NCBI GenBank assembly: GCA_035705495.1
Contig: DASSWB010000108.1
Location: forward strand, 1-20,914
Source: DASSWB01 sp035705495
GTDB lineage: Bacteria > Bacteroidota > Bacteroidia > Flavobacteriales > Flavobacteriaceae
DNA: 20,914 nucleotides
Direction of reading: 5' to 3'
A program made the translations under genes and the position numbers. Positions 1 through 7,003 of the stretch are shown here, one piece after another. The notes under the pieces are model-generated. The model saw only the letters and a list, made by a program, of their open reading frames with translations, did no database searches and was not told the origin of the DNA. The number at the start of each line of letters is the position of its first letter. Within the stretch, counting starts at the first letter, position 1.

Positions 1-943
1 TTATCCTTCGTGGAAAATTTCCACCGTTTTTTTCTAAAATAGTTTCTACTTCGGGTAACAAGGGAATCGATATCTTTTTGTCCGTTTTTTTTTGTGTAAT
101 GTCAATAAACCTCCGAGCCATGGATTTCCTGATCATGGAAGTTTTAAATCTCATAAAATCACTTACTCGCTGACCAGTAAAACATGAAATCAATAACCAA
201 TCCCGTGCGTTTTCTAAATGATCTGGCAAACCAGTTAATTGGTTTACATTTTCTAGTTCTTCAAATGATAGGTAAACCTTTGGGATATTTTCTTCCCTAA
301 ATGTTACCTGTAGCTTGGAAAGTTCACTACTTGTTTCAACGCCCTTCCGTTCGGCGTGCATACAAATCATTTTTATATAAGTTAGATTTTTTTTGATAGT
401 TGCATTAGCATAACTCTCTTTTTTACAATAATTCACCCAATCTCGAATGAATTCATCATTAACTTCATTTATTCGAAATTGTTTATTTACCGCATTCTGA
501 AAACGTTCCACGCGGTGTTTGACTTCATTCCATTTTTGCCACGAGCGTGGTTTTTCCTTTATTTCATGTGCCCTTAATTCCATGTAGTAGTTCCAGTATT
601 CGATTAAGTCATTTGGAATTAATTTTTTTTTCTTTGGATTATAATACTCATAAACGGACTGTTTCAGCCAATTATCTTTTATATCTAGTGAGGGAGGTAA
701 TTTGTCTTCTAGATATTTCTGAAGGCATATAAGATGTTCATTTATTGTATTACGTTCACTTATTTTGTCGGCATCTCGAAAACGATCCCCTTTTTCCTTT
801 ATTTCCTGCCAAAAATCCTTGGAGACTTTTAAATTTATCCTTACTTGCTGGAATTTACGTTTTTGATTAATTGAATATGATAATCTAGCTTCTATTTTTG
901 CGACAGGTTTGCTGGAACGGTAAGAGAAATTTATTGTGGCCAT
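1..943 (-). CDS. Tyrosine recombinase (site-specific integrase), C-terminus cut by window edge
   Basis: Reading the minus strand from an ATG at 943 gives 314 open codons that run off the left edge, so the gene is incomplete here. The product would catalyse site-specific integration and excision of a mobile element. Residues 1-50 resemble the arm-type DNA-binding domain of Bacteroidota integrases (MATINFSYRSSKPVAKIEAR and a short beta-rich stretch), followed by a helical SAM-like core-binding domain (about 105-205, with RSWQKWNEVKHRVERFQNAV). The catalytic domain then begins: SCFTGQRVSDF contains the first catalytic Arg at about residue 259, and QKKTDKK carries the expected beta-hairpin Lys. 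The HxxR box and the Tyr nucleophile lie beyond the edge. The gene stands about 185 bp from a tRNA-derived attachment site and is transcribed away from it. Family assignment is secure; activity cannot be judged without the C-terminus. Confidence 0.93.
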   Translation of the reverse strand, partial: MATINFSYRSSKPVAKIEARLSYSINQKRKFQQVRINLKVSKDFWQEIKEKGDRFRDADKISERNTINEHLICLQKYLEDKLPPSLDIKDNWLKQSVYEYYNPKKKKLIPNDLIEYWNYYMELRAHEIKEKPRSWQKWNEVKHRVERFQNAVNKQFRINEVNDEFIRDWVNYCKKESYANATIKKNLTYIKMICMHAERKGVETSSELSKLQVTFREENIPKVYLSFEELENVNQLTGLPDHLENARDWLLISCFTGQRVSDFMRFKTSMIRKSMARRFIDITQKKTDKKISIPLLPEVETILEKNGGNFPRRI

Positions 944-961
944 TATTTGTAAATTATATAC

Positions 962-1000
962 TGATACAAACGTACAGAATTTGTATCATTTCTGTATCAA
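962..1000 (-). promoter_or_regulatory. Integrase promoter overlaid by TGATACA-type repeats (likely operator or arm sites)
   Basis: On the minus strand a perfect Bacteroidota -7 box TACGTTTG lies at 974-967, with a TTG (-33) at 1000-998 and 23 bases between. This predicts a transcript start about 17 bases before the integrase ATG. The same stretch holds TGATACAAA (962-970) and its exact inverse TTTGTATCA (980-988), nine bases apart, and a third half-site TCTGTATCA (991-999) placed 11 bases, about one helical turn, after the second. The -7 box overlaps the inverted repeat. Arrangement is seen directly; that a repressor, excisionase or the integrase arm domain binds here is inference. Confidence 0.55.
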
Positions 1001-1128
1001 TAAAACGAATAAAGGTGAAAGTTTTCGAATCTACTAAAATGAATAGATCTTCTAAAACTCAATGAAATAAAGGCTTTAGGTAGTATGAATGCTTGATCCT
1101 GTTTTTTGCTGTTCGATATATTCTCGTA

Positions 1129-1142
1129 CTGCCACCCCGACA
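1129..1142 (+). other. Putative attachment site: tRNA 3'-end fragment (probably tRNA-Pro)
   Basis: CTGCCACCCCGACA matches the end of a tRNA: the T-stem 3' side, an acceptor strand CACCCCG, discriminator A, then CA. A G72 pairing with C1, and A73, are typical of bacterial tRNA-Pro, and the sequence matches my memory of flavobacterial tRNA-Pro ends. No tRNA body precedes it: position 1128 already departs from the expected C, and no anticodon arm is visible upstream. A good terminator follows at once, as it would behind a real tRNA gene. With an integrase gene 185 bp away, this is best read as the att copy left at the right end of an integrated element, with the intact tRNA gene at the far left end, outside the window. 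Confidence 0.55.
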
Positions 1143-1146
1143 GAGT

Positions 1147-1176
1147 AAAGCCTTGCACTTGTGCAGGGCTTTTTTT
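1147..1176 (+). terminator. Rho-independent terminator of the (displaced) tRNA gene
   Basis: AAAGCCTTGCAC (1147-1158) pairs with GTGCAGGGCTTT (1161-1172), with one T:G pair and a tight loop, and runs into seven T residues (1170-1176). It starts four bases after the tRNA-like 3' end, which supports the reading of that fragment as a former tRNA terminus. Confidence 0.75.
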
Positions 1177-1200
1177 GTTTGAACAAGCTCAAGCGATAGC

Positions 1201-1271
1201 TTGAAAGCGCAGGGCAAACAAAAAAAGACTTCAAGCGATAGCTTGCAGGGCTAAAGTCTGTCACTTCCCCA
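1201..1271. repeat. 71-bp intergenic repeat, copy 1
   Basis: This copy matches 1320-1390 with two mismatches (1209 and 1228). It holds the hairpin CAAGC-GATA-GCTTG (1232-1245). On the minus strand the hairpin is closed by AGACTT/AAGTCT (1254-1259 with 1226-1231) and followed by seven T residues, so it looks like a leftward terminator. The same 14-base hairpin occurs once more at 1190-1203, just before this copy. The function is unknown. Confidence 0.85.
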
Positions 1272-1319
1272 TTTCAGGATCACCGACCGAAGGGAGGTAA
1301 TCCTGTTTCAGAAATTTAC

Positions 1320-1390
1320 TTGAAAGCACAGGGCAAACAAAAAAAGCCTTCAAGCGATAGCTTGCAGGGCTAAAGTCTGTCACTTCCCCA
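1320..1390. repeat. 71-bp intergenic repeat, copy 2
   Basis: This is the second copy, offset 119 bases from the first. Its hairpin CAAGCGATAGCTTG (1351-1364) is closed on the minus strand by AGCC/GGCT instead of AGACTT/AAGTCT, because of the change at 1347, and is again followed by seven T residues (minus strand of 1345-1339). Between the copies, 1275-1280 and 1300-1305 (CAGGAT/ATCCTG) can form another stem. The pair resembles dispersed REP-like intergenic repeats, but only this locus is visible. Confidence 0.85.
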
Positions 1391-1485
1391 AAATCAAATT
1401 CCAAATCCCAAAAAGGCTTCATTTAACACAAACTTCACTTTTCCAGATTCTTAAATTCCTATTTTTAGTATTCTGAAAATTTTTT

Positions 1486-2223
1486 GTGACCGCATCAAGT
1501 CAATACAAACAGCAAATGCAGGATTTAAAATGCTGCATACTCATACCTACTTTTAATAATGAAAAAACGCTGTCGACGGTTATTGAGGATGTTTTGAATT
1601 TCACATCAAATGTTATTGTCATCAACGATGGTTCTACCGATAGCACTCATAATATTCTACAGAGATTCAACTTCTTGGAGCTCATTGAATTCCCAAAGAA
1701 CAGGGGAAAAGGAGCTGCATTACGTGAGGGTTTTAAAACTTCGGAAAGATTAGGTTTTGAATATGCTATTGCCATCGATTCAGACGGACAATTGTTTGCA
1801 AGTGATATCCCGAGTTTTCTTGAATTTTTATGTAATAAAAAAACGAAACGGCCAATTCTGTTGATCGGCGGTCGATCCATGAATCAACCCAGCATTCCGG
1901 GGAAAAGTAAAATAGGCAATAAATTCTCCTCACTTTCCTTTTGGTTACAGACTGGCGTGAGATTGAAAGATACGCAATGTGGTTTCCGTTTGTATCCTTT
2001 GAAATTGGTGAACCATCTTGATTTAAAGTCGACTGGATATGATCTGGAAATCGAAGTCATCGTAAAAGCAGCTTGGGCAGGAGCGAAAATAGAAAATGTT
2101 CCCGTGAAGGTTTTATACGATAAGAAAGAAAGAGTTTCCCATTTTAAACCATGGGCGGATACTTTTCGTATTATCAATCTCAATTTTAAGTTGGCTGCGG
2201 AAAGATTAAAATCAAAATTCTAA
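1486..2223 (+). CDS. Family 2 glycosyltransferase, dolichol-phosphate mannosyltransferase-like
   Basis: The product would transfer a sugar from an activated nucleotide donor, probably to a lipid carrier at the cytoplasmic face of the inner membrane. The GT-A fold signature is clear: ILIPTFNNEKTL at residues 18-29, VINDGSTDST (45-54), NRGKGAALREGF (72-83), the metal-binding DSD at 98-100, GGRSM, and DTQCGFRLYP later. The C-terminal part (GYDLEIEVIVKAAWAGAKIENVPVKV) is typical of DPM1-like enzymes. No transmembrane segment is evident, and 245 residues is a usual length for the soluble type. The longest frame starts at a GTG (1486); the ATG at 1516 gives MQDLKCCILIPTFNN and is an equally plausible start. 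The gene stands alone and converges on the next gene with a nine-base gap. Donor and acceptor cannot be told from sequence. Confidence 0.9.
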   Translation: MTASSQYKQQMQDLKCCILIPTFNNEKTLSTVIEDVLNFTSNVIVINDGSTDSTHNILQRFNFLELIEFPKNRGKGAALREGFKTSERLGFEYAIAIDSDGQLFASDIPSFLEFLCNKKTKRPILLIGGRSMNQPSIPGKSKIGNKFSSLSFWLQTGVRLKDTQCGFRLYPLKLVNHLDLKSTGYDLEIEVIVKAAWAGAKIENVPVKVLYDKKERVSHFKPWADTFRIINLNFKLAAERLKSKF

Positions 2224-2232
2224 CTCCAAAAA

Positions 2233-2769
2233 TTATTCGATACAGTGTAAGTTATCAATAAAATAATTTCGCGGTTGATTTTGATCGGAAATGGAGGATA
2301 TTACAAAACTTTCATTGTCACTGGTGGTTCGAAATCCAATCAGGTTAATCTTACTTCCTTGTAAATTTTTAATATCATCAGGAGCCAGATAAAAAAGACT
2401 GCCCACGGTTTGATTATTCTGAAACTTATCTTCAGTTTCTTCGGAATAGCTACAAGTTTCAGGCCCGGCTTTTAGTAATGAAACAATCGTTCCGTTCACT
2501 AACTGAAAAGATAATCTTGCCCCTTGATTGATGCAGATCGCCGGCAAAAACGACTTGGAGTTCTTGGAATATTTAAAAATCAGAAAAGGAACTCCATTTT
2601 CTTGATAAAGGGAAAAATATATTTTCTTGGTTTCCAGGGGAGTGGAATTGTCGTAAATTTTGAATTCCGGGGTCGATTTTGTGATATCGTCATTCAAGAC
2701 GTATTCACAATCTTGAGCCCACAAACCAACAGAAACAAAAAGAAAAATAAGGGGAACAATAATTTTCAT
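2233..2769 (-). CDS. Hypothetical secreted protein with signal peptide
   Basis: I do not recognise this family. From the ATG at 2769 the protein has 178 residues and begins MKIIVPLIFLFVSVGLWAQ, a clean signal peptide with likely cleavage after WA, so the mature protein should be periplasmic or surface-exposed. The remainder is polar, with cysteines at DCEY near the mature N-terminus, in AICINQG, at ETCSYS and near the C-terminus (LHCIE), which could form disulfides. A longer frame exists from a TTG at 2790, but it would overlap the preceding methyltransferase gene by 16 bases; the ATG start leaves a five-base gap and puts the signal peptide at the N-terminus, so I chose it. It is the last gene of the tsaD operon. 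Confidence 0.75.
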   Translation of the reverse strand: MKIIVPLIFLFVSVGLWAQDCEYVLNDDITKSTPEFKIYDNSTPLETKKIYFSLYQENGVPFLIFKYSKNSKSFLPAICINQGARLSFQLVNGTIVSLLKAGPETCSYSEETEDKFQNNQTVGSLFYLAPDDIKNLQGSKINLIGFRTTSDNESFVISSISDQNQPRNYFIDNLHCIE

Positions 2770-2774
2770 GAGTT

Positions 2775-3959
2775 TTATAATTTTCGGCAAATTAGCACAA
2801 TTTTCTTTTCTTTTTCGATCGTAGTAAAAAACATATAAGTTTCTCCGCCTTCAGCGATTTTAAATCTTTTTCGAATCTCTGCTACAGACAACGGAAAATT
2901 TCGGGTTGTAATATTTGCTGTTGAAATATTCAGTTCTTTTTTTAATTTTTTACCGTTGAAATCCAGGATTTTTTCAATTTTAAAAGATCGTCCGGGAAAG
3001 TTTTCTATTGGAGACCCAGATGTGAACAAATGTGTGTTGACCTGCAATTTTTTAAGATTGAAAAAGCTTCCTAAGCTACTAAACATTCCACTTTTCATAA
3101 TCGCGGGATTCGGTTCAAATAAATAGGTGAGTGGTGAACTGAAAGAAATCTGTGCATTTTCATTCTCTTCAAAACTGGATTCAAAAACCTGGTTTTCGTT
3201 GTTTTTGAAGTTAATAGTCTTCAGTTTTATTGCTTCGGAAGGAACTTTTTCCAAAACCCAAAGTAATTCCTTGACATCATTGTTTACTGCGACGATATGT
3301 ATTTCTGAAATGTTTTTTAATTCTGAAATTCCCGCGGAAATATCCAAAAGTGGTGATGTTTTCAGTAGAATTTGATCTGTTTTTTGAAATAGAAAATCTA
3401 AATTTTCAGGAACGTTTGGAATACAATCCGACAGCAAAAAAACGCGTCCGCCAGCATCATCACGTCGTGACGGATCAATAAAAATCCAATCGAAATGAAC
3501 ATCGGTTGCTTTCAAATGAGCAATTGCATCTTTGTTGATCGTTTGGATGTTTTCAGAAGTCAAAACTTTGAAATTATGCCGCGCCAATTCAGATAATTCC
3601 GTATTGATTTCAAAATAAACAACTCGCTCTGTTTTTTTTGAAAAGAAAAAAGTATCAATTCCGAAGCCACCTGTTAAATCGGCCAATGATTTGCCAGAAA
3701 TCAGGCTGGCTTTGTATTCTGCGGTAATTTCCGAAGAAGTTTGCTCTAAATTTAGGGTTGGCGGATATAGAATTTGATTATTCTTAAACCAAGTCGGAAG
3801 TTTTCGCTCTGCTTTTCGCTTTCCAAAAATTTGGGTGGCCAGTTCTTGAACCGAAACCGCTTTAAACGGACTTCCTTTCAAAACGATTTCGCTCGTAGGA
3901 ATTTTATAATTTTCAGAAATAAACTGCTGTATCTCCGGATTTAAAAGATGCTCGTTCAA
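2775..3959 (-). CDS. PG1098-type class I SAM-dependent methyltransferase with THUMP-like domain
   Basis: The 394-residue protein fits the Bacteroidota family represented by Porphyromonas PG_1098: an N-terminal ferredoxin-like part (about 1-80, with KLPTWF), a Rossmann-fold methyltransferase (about 85-260) and a C-terminal THUMP-like domain (about 310-394). SAM-binding motif I is LADLTGGFGIDTFFFSK (92-108), an acidic residue after strand 2 appears in VVYFEIN, and motif IV is DWIFIDPSRRD (157-167), where DPSRR replaces the DPP(Y/F) of many nucleic-acid N-methyltransferases. The architecture suggests an RNA substrate, but none is established to my knowledge. The start is a TTG at 3959; no ATG or GTG lies close upstream in frame, and NEHLLNPEIQQFI fits family N-termini. 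It follows the AI-2E gene by 24 bases. Confidence 0.88.
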   Translation of the reverse strand: MNEHLLNPEIQQFISENYKIPTSEIVLKGSPFKAVSVQELATQIFGKRKAERKLPTWFKNNQILYPPTLNLEQTSSEITAEYKASLISGKSLADLTGGFGIDTFFFSKKTERVVYFEINTELSELARHNFKVLTSENIQTINKDAIAHLKATDVHFDWIFIDPSRRDDAGGRVFLLSDCIPNVPENLDFLFQKTDQILLKTSPLLDISAGISELKNISEIHIVAVNNDVKELLWVLEKVPSEAIKLKTINFKNNENQVFESSFEENENAQISFSSPLTYLFEPNPAIMKSGMFSSLGSFFNLKKLQVNTHLFTSGSPIENFPGRSFKIEKILDFNGKKLKKELNISTANITTRNFPLSVAEIRKRFKIAEGGETYMFFTTIEKEKKIVLICRKL

Positions 3960-3983
3960 AGTAGAAATCTTGATTTTTTAATT

Positions 3984-5072
3984 TTATAAATTTCGCGTGA
4001 GCCTTCTTACAATCTTATATTCGTTAAAAGATTCTTTGGCAATCACTTTCAATGCCGTGTAAATTGGTACTGCGACTACCATTCCAATGATTCCGAAGAG
4101 CAAACCGGCAATTAGGATGATCAGAAATATTTCCAATGGATGCGAACGCACACTTGCACCAAAAATAAGTGGTTGGGAAAAGAAATTATCGATGAATTGA
4201 GCTACACAATATCCGCCCATCACGTAAAGAAGTTTTGGCAAGATCACCACGTTAAAGTCGGCTCCCAAATTGCTGGAAATCACAAAGAGCGCCATTAAAA
4301 ATCCAGCGACCAACGGACCTAAATAAGGTACCAAATTAAGAAAGGCACAAATAAAAGCGATTGCCACTGGATTATCAACTTTAAAGATGCTGAGCAAAAT
4401 AGTGTATAGAATAAAAAGCACCGTCACCTGAAAAGTAAGTCCGATGAAATAGCGGGAAAGTAAAATTTTGATTTTATTGAAAACCCTCTGAAATTTTTCT
4501 TCTTCCCCTTTATTGGCAAAAACGAGAATACTGTTTATCATTAATTTGGTATCCTTTAATAGAAAAAAGGAAATAAACAAAATGGAAAAAATAGCTATTA
4601 ACCCAGAACCTATATAACCAAAAATCCCGTTTAGATAGAGCGGAATAGACGTGATATCGAATTCCTTAACGTATTTTGTGTTTTTGATGCCTTCAACAAA
4701 ATTGATTTTTTCCGTTCCCAGATATGTTGCAATTTCTTGGTTCAGCATGTTCAAATCGTTCTCAAAAGCATTAATATCAATTTCAGCGATATTTTGTGTC
4801 TGTTGAATAACAATTGGAACAAACATAGCCACCAAACCTATAAAAAAAGCAATTACCATCAAAAGAACCACTACAACTGCCAAACGGTTTGGAAACCTTA
4901 ATGTGGTGCGCAAAAAGATAACAACCGGCCTTCCAATCAATGAAATAATGGCGGCAATCACCACATAAGTAATTACGGATTGAATGGCATACAAAAAGTA
5001 TAAAAAGAGAAAAACGGCAGCAAGAATGCCGAGCGCCCTAAGAATTCCGTACGAAATGGTTTTTGCTTTCAC
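3984..5072 (-). CDS. AI-2E family transporter (PerM/TqsA-like membrane protein)
   Basis: The 362-residue integral membrane protein has about eight predicted helices. Two pairs lie near the N-terminus (ALGILAAVFLFLYFLYAI and YVVIAAIISLIGRPVVIFL, then LAVVVVLLMVIAFFIGLVAMFVPIVI). A soluble stretch of about 60 residues follows, and then a C-terminal group carries the family signatures NLVPYLGPLVAGFLMALF and GLLFGIIGMVVAVPIYTALKVI. The family name comes from E. coli TqsA, linked to autoinducer-2 export, but other members move Na+/H+ or unknown solutes, so substrate is open. Start is a GTG at 5072 giving MKAKTISYGILRALGI. It lies 29 bases after the TrmH-family gene in the same operon. No luxS-like gene is in view. 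Confidence 0.92.
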   Translation of the reverse strand: MKAKTISYGILRALGILAAVFLFLYFLYAIQSVITYVVIAAIISLIGRPVVIFLRTTLRFPNRLAVVVVLLMVIAFFIGLVAMFVPIVIQQTQNIAEIDINAFENDLNMLNQEIATYLGTEKINFVEGIKNTKYVKEFDITSIPLYLNGIFGYIGSGLIAIFSILFISFFLLKDTKLMINSILVFANKGEEEKFQRVFNKIKILLSRYFIGLTFQVTVLFILYTILLSIFKVDNPVAIAFICAFLNLVPYLGPLVAGFLMALFVISSNLGADFNVVILPKLLYVMGGYCVAQFIDNFFSQPLIFGASVRSHPLEIFLIILIAGLLFGIIGMVVAVPIYTALKVIAKESFNEYKIVRRLTRNL

Positions 5073-5101
5073 AGCGTAAATATATATATTTTATTTCCCG
5101 T

Positions 5102-5617
5102 CTATGGAGAAACAGATTTTGTGATCTCGAACAGGGCGATTCCTGTTGCTTGGGCAACGTTCATACTGCTATTGATACCAAACATATTGATATGGACTTT
5201 TTGATCTGACCATTCCAGTAAATCCTTATCGATTCCAAAATTTTCATTGCCAACAATGAGTACCATTTTTTTTGTTTTTGAAAAATCGACGTTTTCAATT
5301 GCGATACTGTCGTTGGTAATTTCTAAAGCAAAAGTTGCGATTTCTTTTGAATCAGAAAAAGTATTTATAGCTTCTTTAGCATTTTCAAATATCTCAAAAT
5401 CTACTTTTTCAATAGTGGAACGCGCAGTTTTTAGGGTCCGCGGACTGTTTAAAAGAATATTTTTTCCGCAGATGATAATTTTTTGAATATTAAAAGCATC
5501 GGCCAATCTGAAAATACTTCCAATGTTTGCGGGACTTGTAACATTGTCGAGCAATAAGATAATTGGAAATTTTTCCGACTTTGAAAAATGATCGTTATGT
5601 ATCAATTGATTGCTCAA
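5102..5617 (-). CDS. TrmH/SpoU-family RNA 2'-O-methyltransferase (SPOUT)
   Basis: This small SPOUT enzyme (171 residues) should transfer a methyl group from SAM to a ribose 2'-OH in tRNA or rRNA. All three family motifs are present: motif 1 DNVTSPANIGSIFRLADAF (24-42, with N31 and R37), motif 2 LIVGNENFGID (120-130), and motif 3 INSSMNVAQATGIALFEI (148-165), which build the trefoil knot. There is no N-terminal substrate-binding extension of the RlmB type, so it resembles the short TrmH or TrmL-like forms; the exact target is not predictable. The start is a TTG overlapping the TGA of the preceding gene by four bases (TTGA), an arrangement that suggests translational coupling, and no other credible start exists in frame. 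Confidence 0.92.
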   Translation of the reverse strand: MSNQLIHNDHFSKSEKFPIILLLDNVTSPANIGSIFRLADAFNIQKIIICGKNILLNSPRTLKTARSTIEKVDFEIFENAKEAINTFSDSKEIATFALEITNDSIAIENVDFSKTKKMVLIVGNENFGIDKDLLEWSDQKVHINMFGINSSMNVAQATGIALFEITKSVSP

Positions 5618-6258
5618 TTTGAAAAAACATATTTAATGATATTCGCACCCATTTTTAATGCTTTTAACCGAACTTCGGGAGGATCATTATGAACTTCGGG
5701 ATCTTCCCAACCATCTCCCAAGTCACTTTCCAACGTGTATAACAAAATTAATCTTCCATTTTCGAAAAAGCCAAACGCTTGTGGTGATTTTGCATCGTGT
5801 TCATGAATTTTTGGCAATCCGTTAGAGAAAGGAAACGCACTGGAAAAAATTGGATGGGATGCTGGCAATTCTTGAAGTTTTTTCTCTGGAAACAGCTTTT
5901 CAAATTCTTTATGGATAAATTCGTTCATTCCATAATTGTCATCTATGTGCAAGAATCCTCCACTTAAAAGATAATTTCTCAAGTTTTCTATTTCCTCTTC
6001 GTTGAAAATTACGTTTCCGTGACCCGTCATGTGAATAAACGGGTATTCAAAAATATCGATACTTCCAGGTGTAACGGTTTCCGGTTTTTCTGAAATCGCC
6101 GTGCCAATATTCTCATTACAAAAAGCGATCAAGTTGGGCAAAGATGTAGGATTTGAGTACCAATCACCTCCGCCAGAGTATTTGAGGACCGCTATTTCCT
6201 GCGAAAGCAAGTTTGGTACCGAAAAAAACAGAAAGATCAACAAAAGCAACTTTCTCAT
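5614..6258 (-). CDS. DUF4159 domain-containing exported protein
   Basis: The 214-residue product starts with a signal peptide (MRKLLLLIFLFFSVPNLLSQ) and is otherwise one DUF4159 domain, known from Bacteroidota and related to glutamine-amidotransferase-like folds. Typical stretches are IAVLKYSGGGDWYSNPTSLP, YPFIHMTGHGNVIFNEEEI, NYLLSGGFLHIDDNYGMN, and LPASHPIFSSAFPF followed by GLPKIHEHD. The conserved DNYG and HEHD suggest a ligand or metal site, but no biochemical role is known to me. A GTG codon immediately precedes the ATG (6261); I chose the ATG. It lies 24 bases after rsmE and overlaps the next gene by four bases. Confidence 0.88.
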   Translation of the reverse strand: MRKLLLLIFLFFSVPNLLSQEIAVLKYSGGGDWYSNPTSLPNLIAFCNENIGTAISEKPETVTPGSIDIFEYPFIHMTGHGNVIFNEEEIENLRNYLLSGGFLHIDDNYGMNEFIHKEFEKLFPEKKLQELPASHPIFSSAFPFSNGLPKIHEHDAKSPQAFGFFENGRLILLYTLESDLGDGWEDPEVHNDPPEVRLKALKMGANIIKYVFSN

Positions 6259-6282
6259 CACAGATAATAATTTTGGGTGAAG

Positions 6283-7002
6283 TTAATCAAATGGAGTTTC
6301 ATTAAAAAGTGCCACGGTATGGCAAGCGACAATTGCGGCGGTTTCTGTCCGTAACCTGCTATTTCCCAAACTAACGGGCGAAAAATTGGATTTTAATGCG
6401 GATTCTATTTCTTCTTTTGAAAAATCCCCTTCGGGACCGATTAAAATTGTGACTTTTTCCTTCGGTTTCAAGTTTTTTTGTAGTGGATTTCTCTCTTTAT
6501 CCGCTTCACAATGTGCAATGAATTTTAAACCTTCATTTTTTAATTTCAGAAAATCCTTCAAATTTATCGCTTCGTTTAACTTAGGAAGCGTGTAATGTAA
6601 TGATTGCTTCATCGCACTCAAAAGAACCCTTTCAAAACGTTCGGGTTTTATCTGTTTACGTTCGCTGTGGTCACAAATAACAGGTGTGATTTCATCTATA
6701 CCAATTTCAGTAGCTTTTTCCAAAAACCATTCGTACCGATCGTTCATTTTTGTAGGTGCCACGGCCAGATGCAAATAGTAGTTTTTTGTTTGTTCTTTTT
6801 CTGTTTTAGAAACTGAGGCAATACAGGAATTTGACGAAGCTGCTGTTATTTTGGTATGAAAAAGAAGTCCATTCCCATTTGTGACCATTATTTCATCTCC
6901 TTCGGTTTTTCTAAGCACCTTCACAATATGCCGACTTTCTTCTTTTGGAAAAATCACTTCTTGATCGGCTGACTGTAAATCTGGATGATAAAATAATTGC
7001 AT
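6283..7002 (-). CDS. rsmE: 16S rRNA (uracil(1498)-N(3))-methyltransferase RsmE
   Basis: RsmE methylates N3 of U1498 (E. coli numbering) in 16S rRNA, in the decoding region of the assembled 30S subunit, using SAM. The 239-residue length is normal. An N-terminal PUA-like part (HPDLQSADQEVIFPKEESRH, then VLRKTEGDEIMVTNGNG) precedes a SPOUT domain with EWFLEKATEIGIDEITPVIC (91-110), the SAM-site IGPEGDFSKEEI (188-199) and the knot LGNSRLRTETAA (212-223). The ATG at 7002 is one base away from the tsaD stop codon, so the two are almost certainly cotranscribed and coupled. Confidence 0.96.
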   Translation of the reverse strand: MQLFYHPDLQSADQEVIFPKEESRHIVKVLRKTEGDEIMVTNGNGLLFHTKITAASSNSCIASVSKTEKEQTKNYYLHLAVAPTKMNDRYEWFLEKATEIGIDEITPVICDHSERKQIKPERFERVLLSAMKQSLHYTLPKLNEAINLKDFLKLKNEGLKFIAHCEADKERNPLQKNLKPKEKVTILIGPEGDFSKEEIESALKSNFSPVSLGNSRLRTETAAIVACHTVALFNETPFD

Positions 7003-7003
7003 A

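Larger units (their letters stand above)
944..1485. other. Gene-free region: island end, att site, terminator, repeats
   Basis: I see no credible gene in these 542 bases. From left to right they hold the integrase promoter and its repeats (962-1000), an unremarkable AT-rich stretch (1001-1128), the tRNA-derived att fragment (1129-1142), a terminator (1147-1176), the hairpin repeats (1190-1390) and the short leader of the glycosyltransferase gene (1391-1485). The short minus-strand open frame at 1076-1264 is built from these repeats and the att sequence. Confidence 0.7.

Noticed and set aside
547..732. 61-codon plus-strand open frame
   Set aside because: It is antisense to the integrase gene, which is open throughout and carries family motifs.
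1111..1142. Possible intact tRNA gene (GTTCGA at 1111-1116 resembles a T-loop)
   Set aside because: The spacing to CTGCCACCCCG is too long for a T-arm, and no anticodon or D arm is present upstream. Only the 3' terminus is tRNA-like.
1076..1264. 62-codon minus-strand open frame in the att/repeat region
   Set aside because: It is composed of the hairpin repeat, the terminator and the tRNA-derived fragment, and its product has no protein-like features.
1190..1390. CRISPR-like repeat array
   Set aside because: There are only two long copies with one 48-base interval, internal hairpins with poly-T, and no cas genes in view.
3984..5072. Autoinducer-2 signalling locus suggested by the AI-2E family name
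   Set aside because: The family name does not fix the substrate, and no luxS, lsr or receptor gene is nearby. The genomic context is RNA modification.
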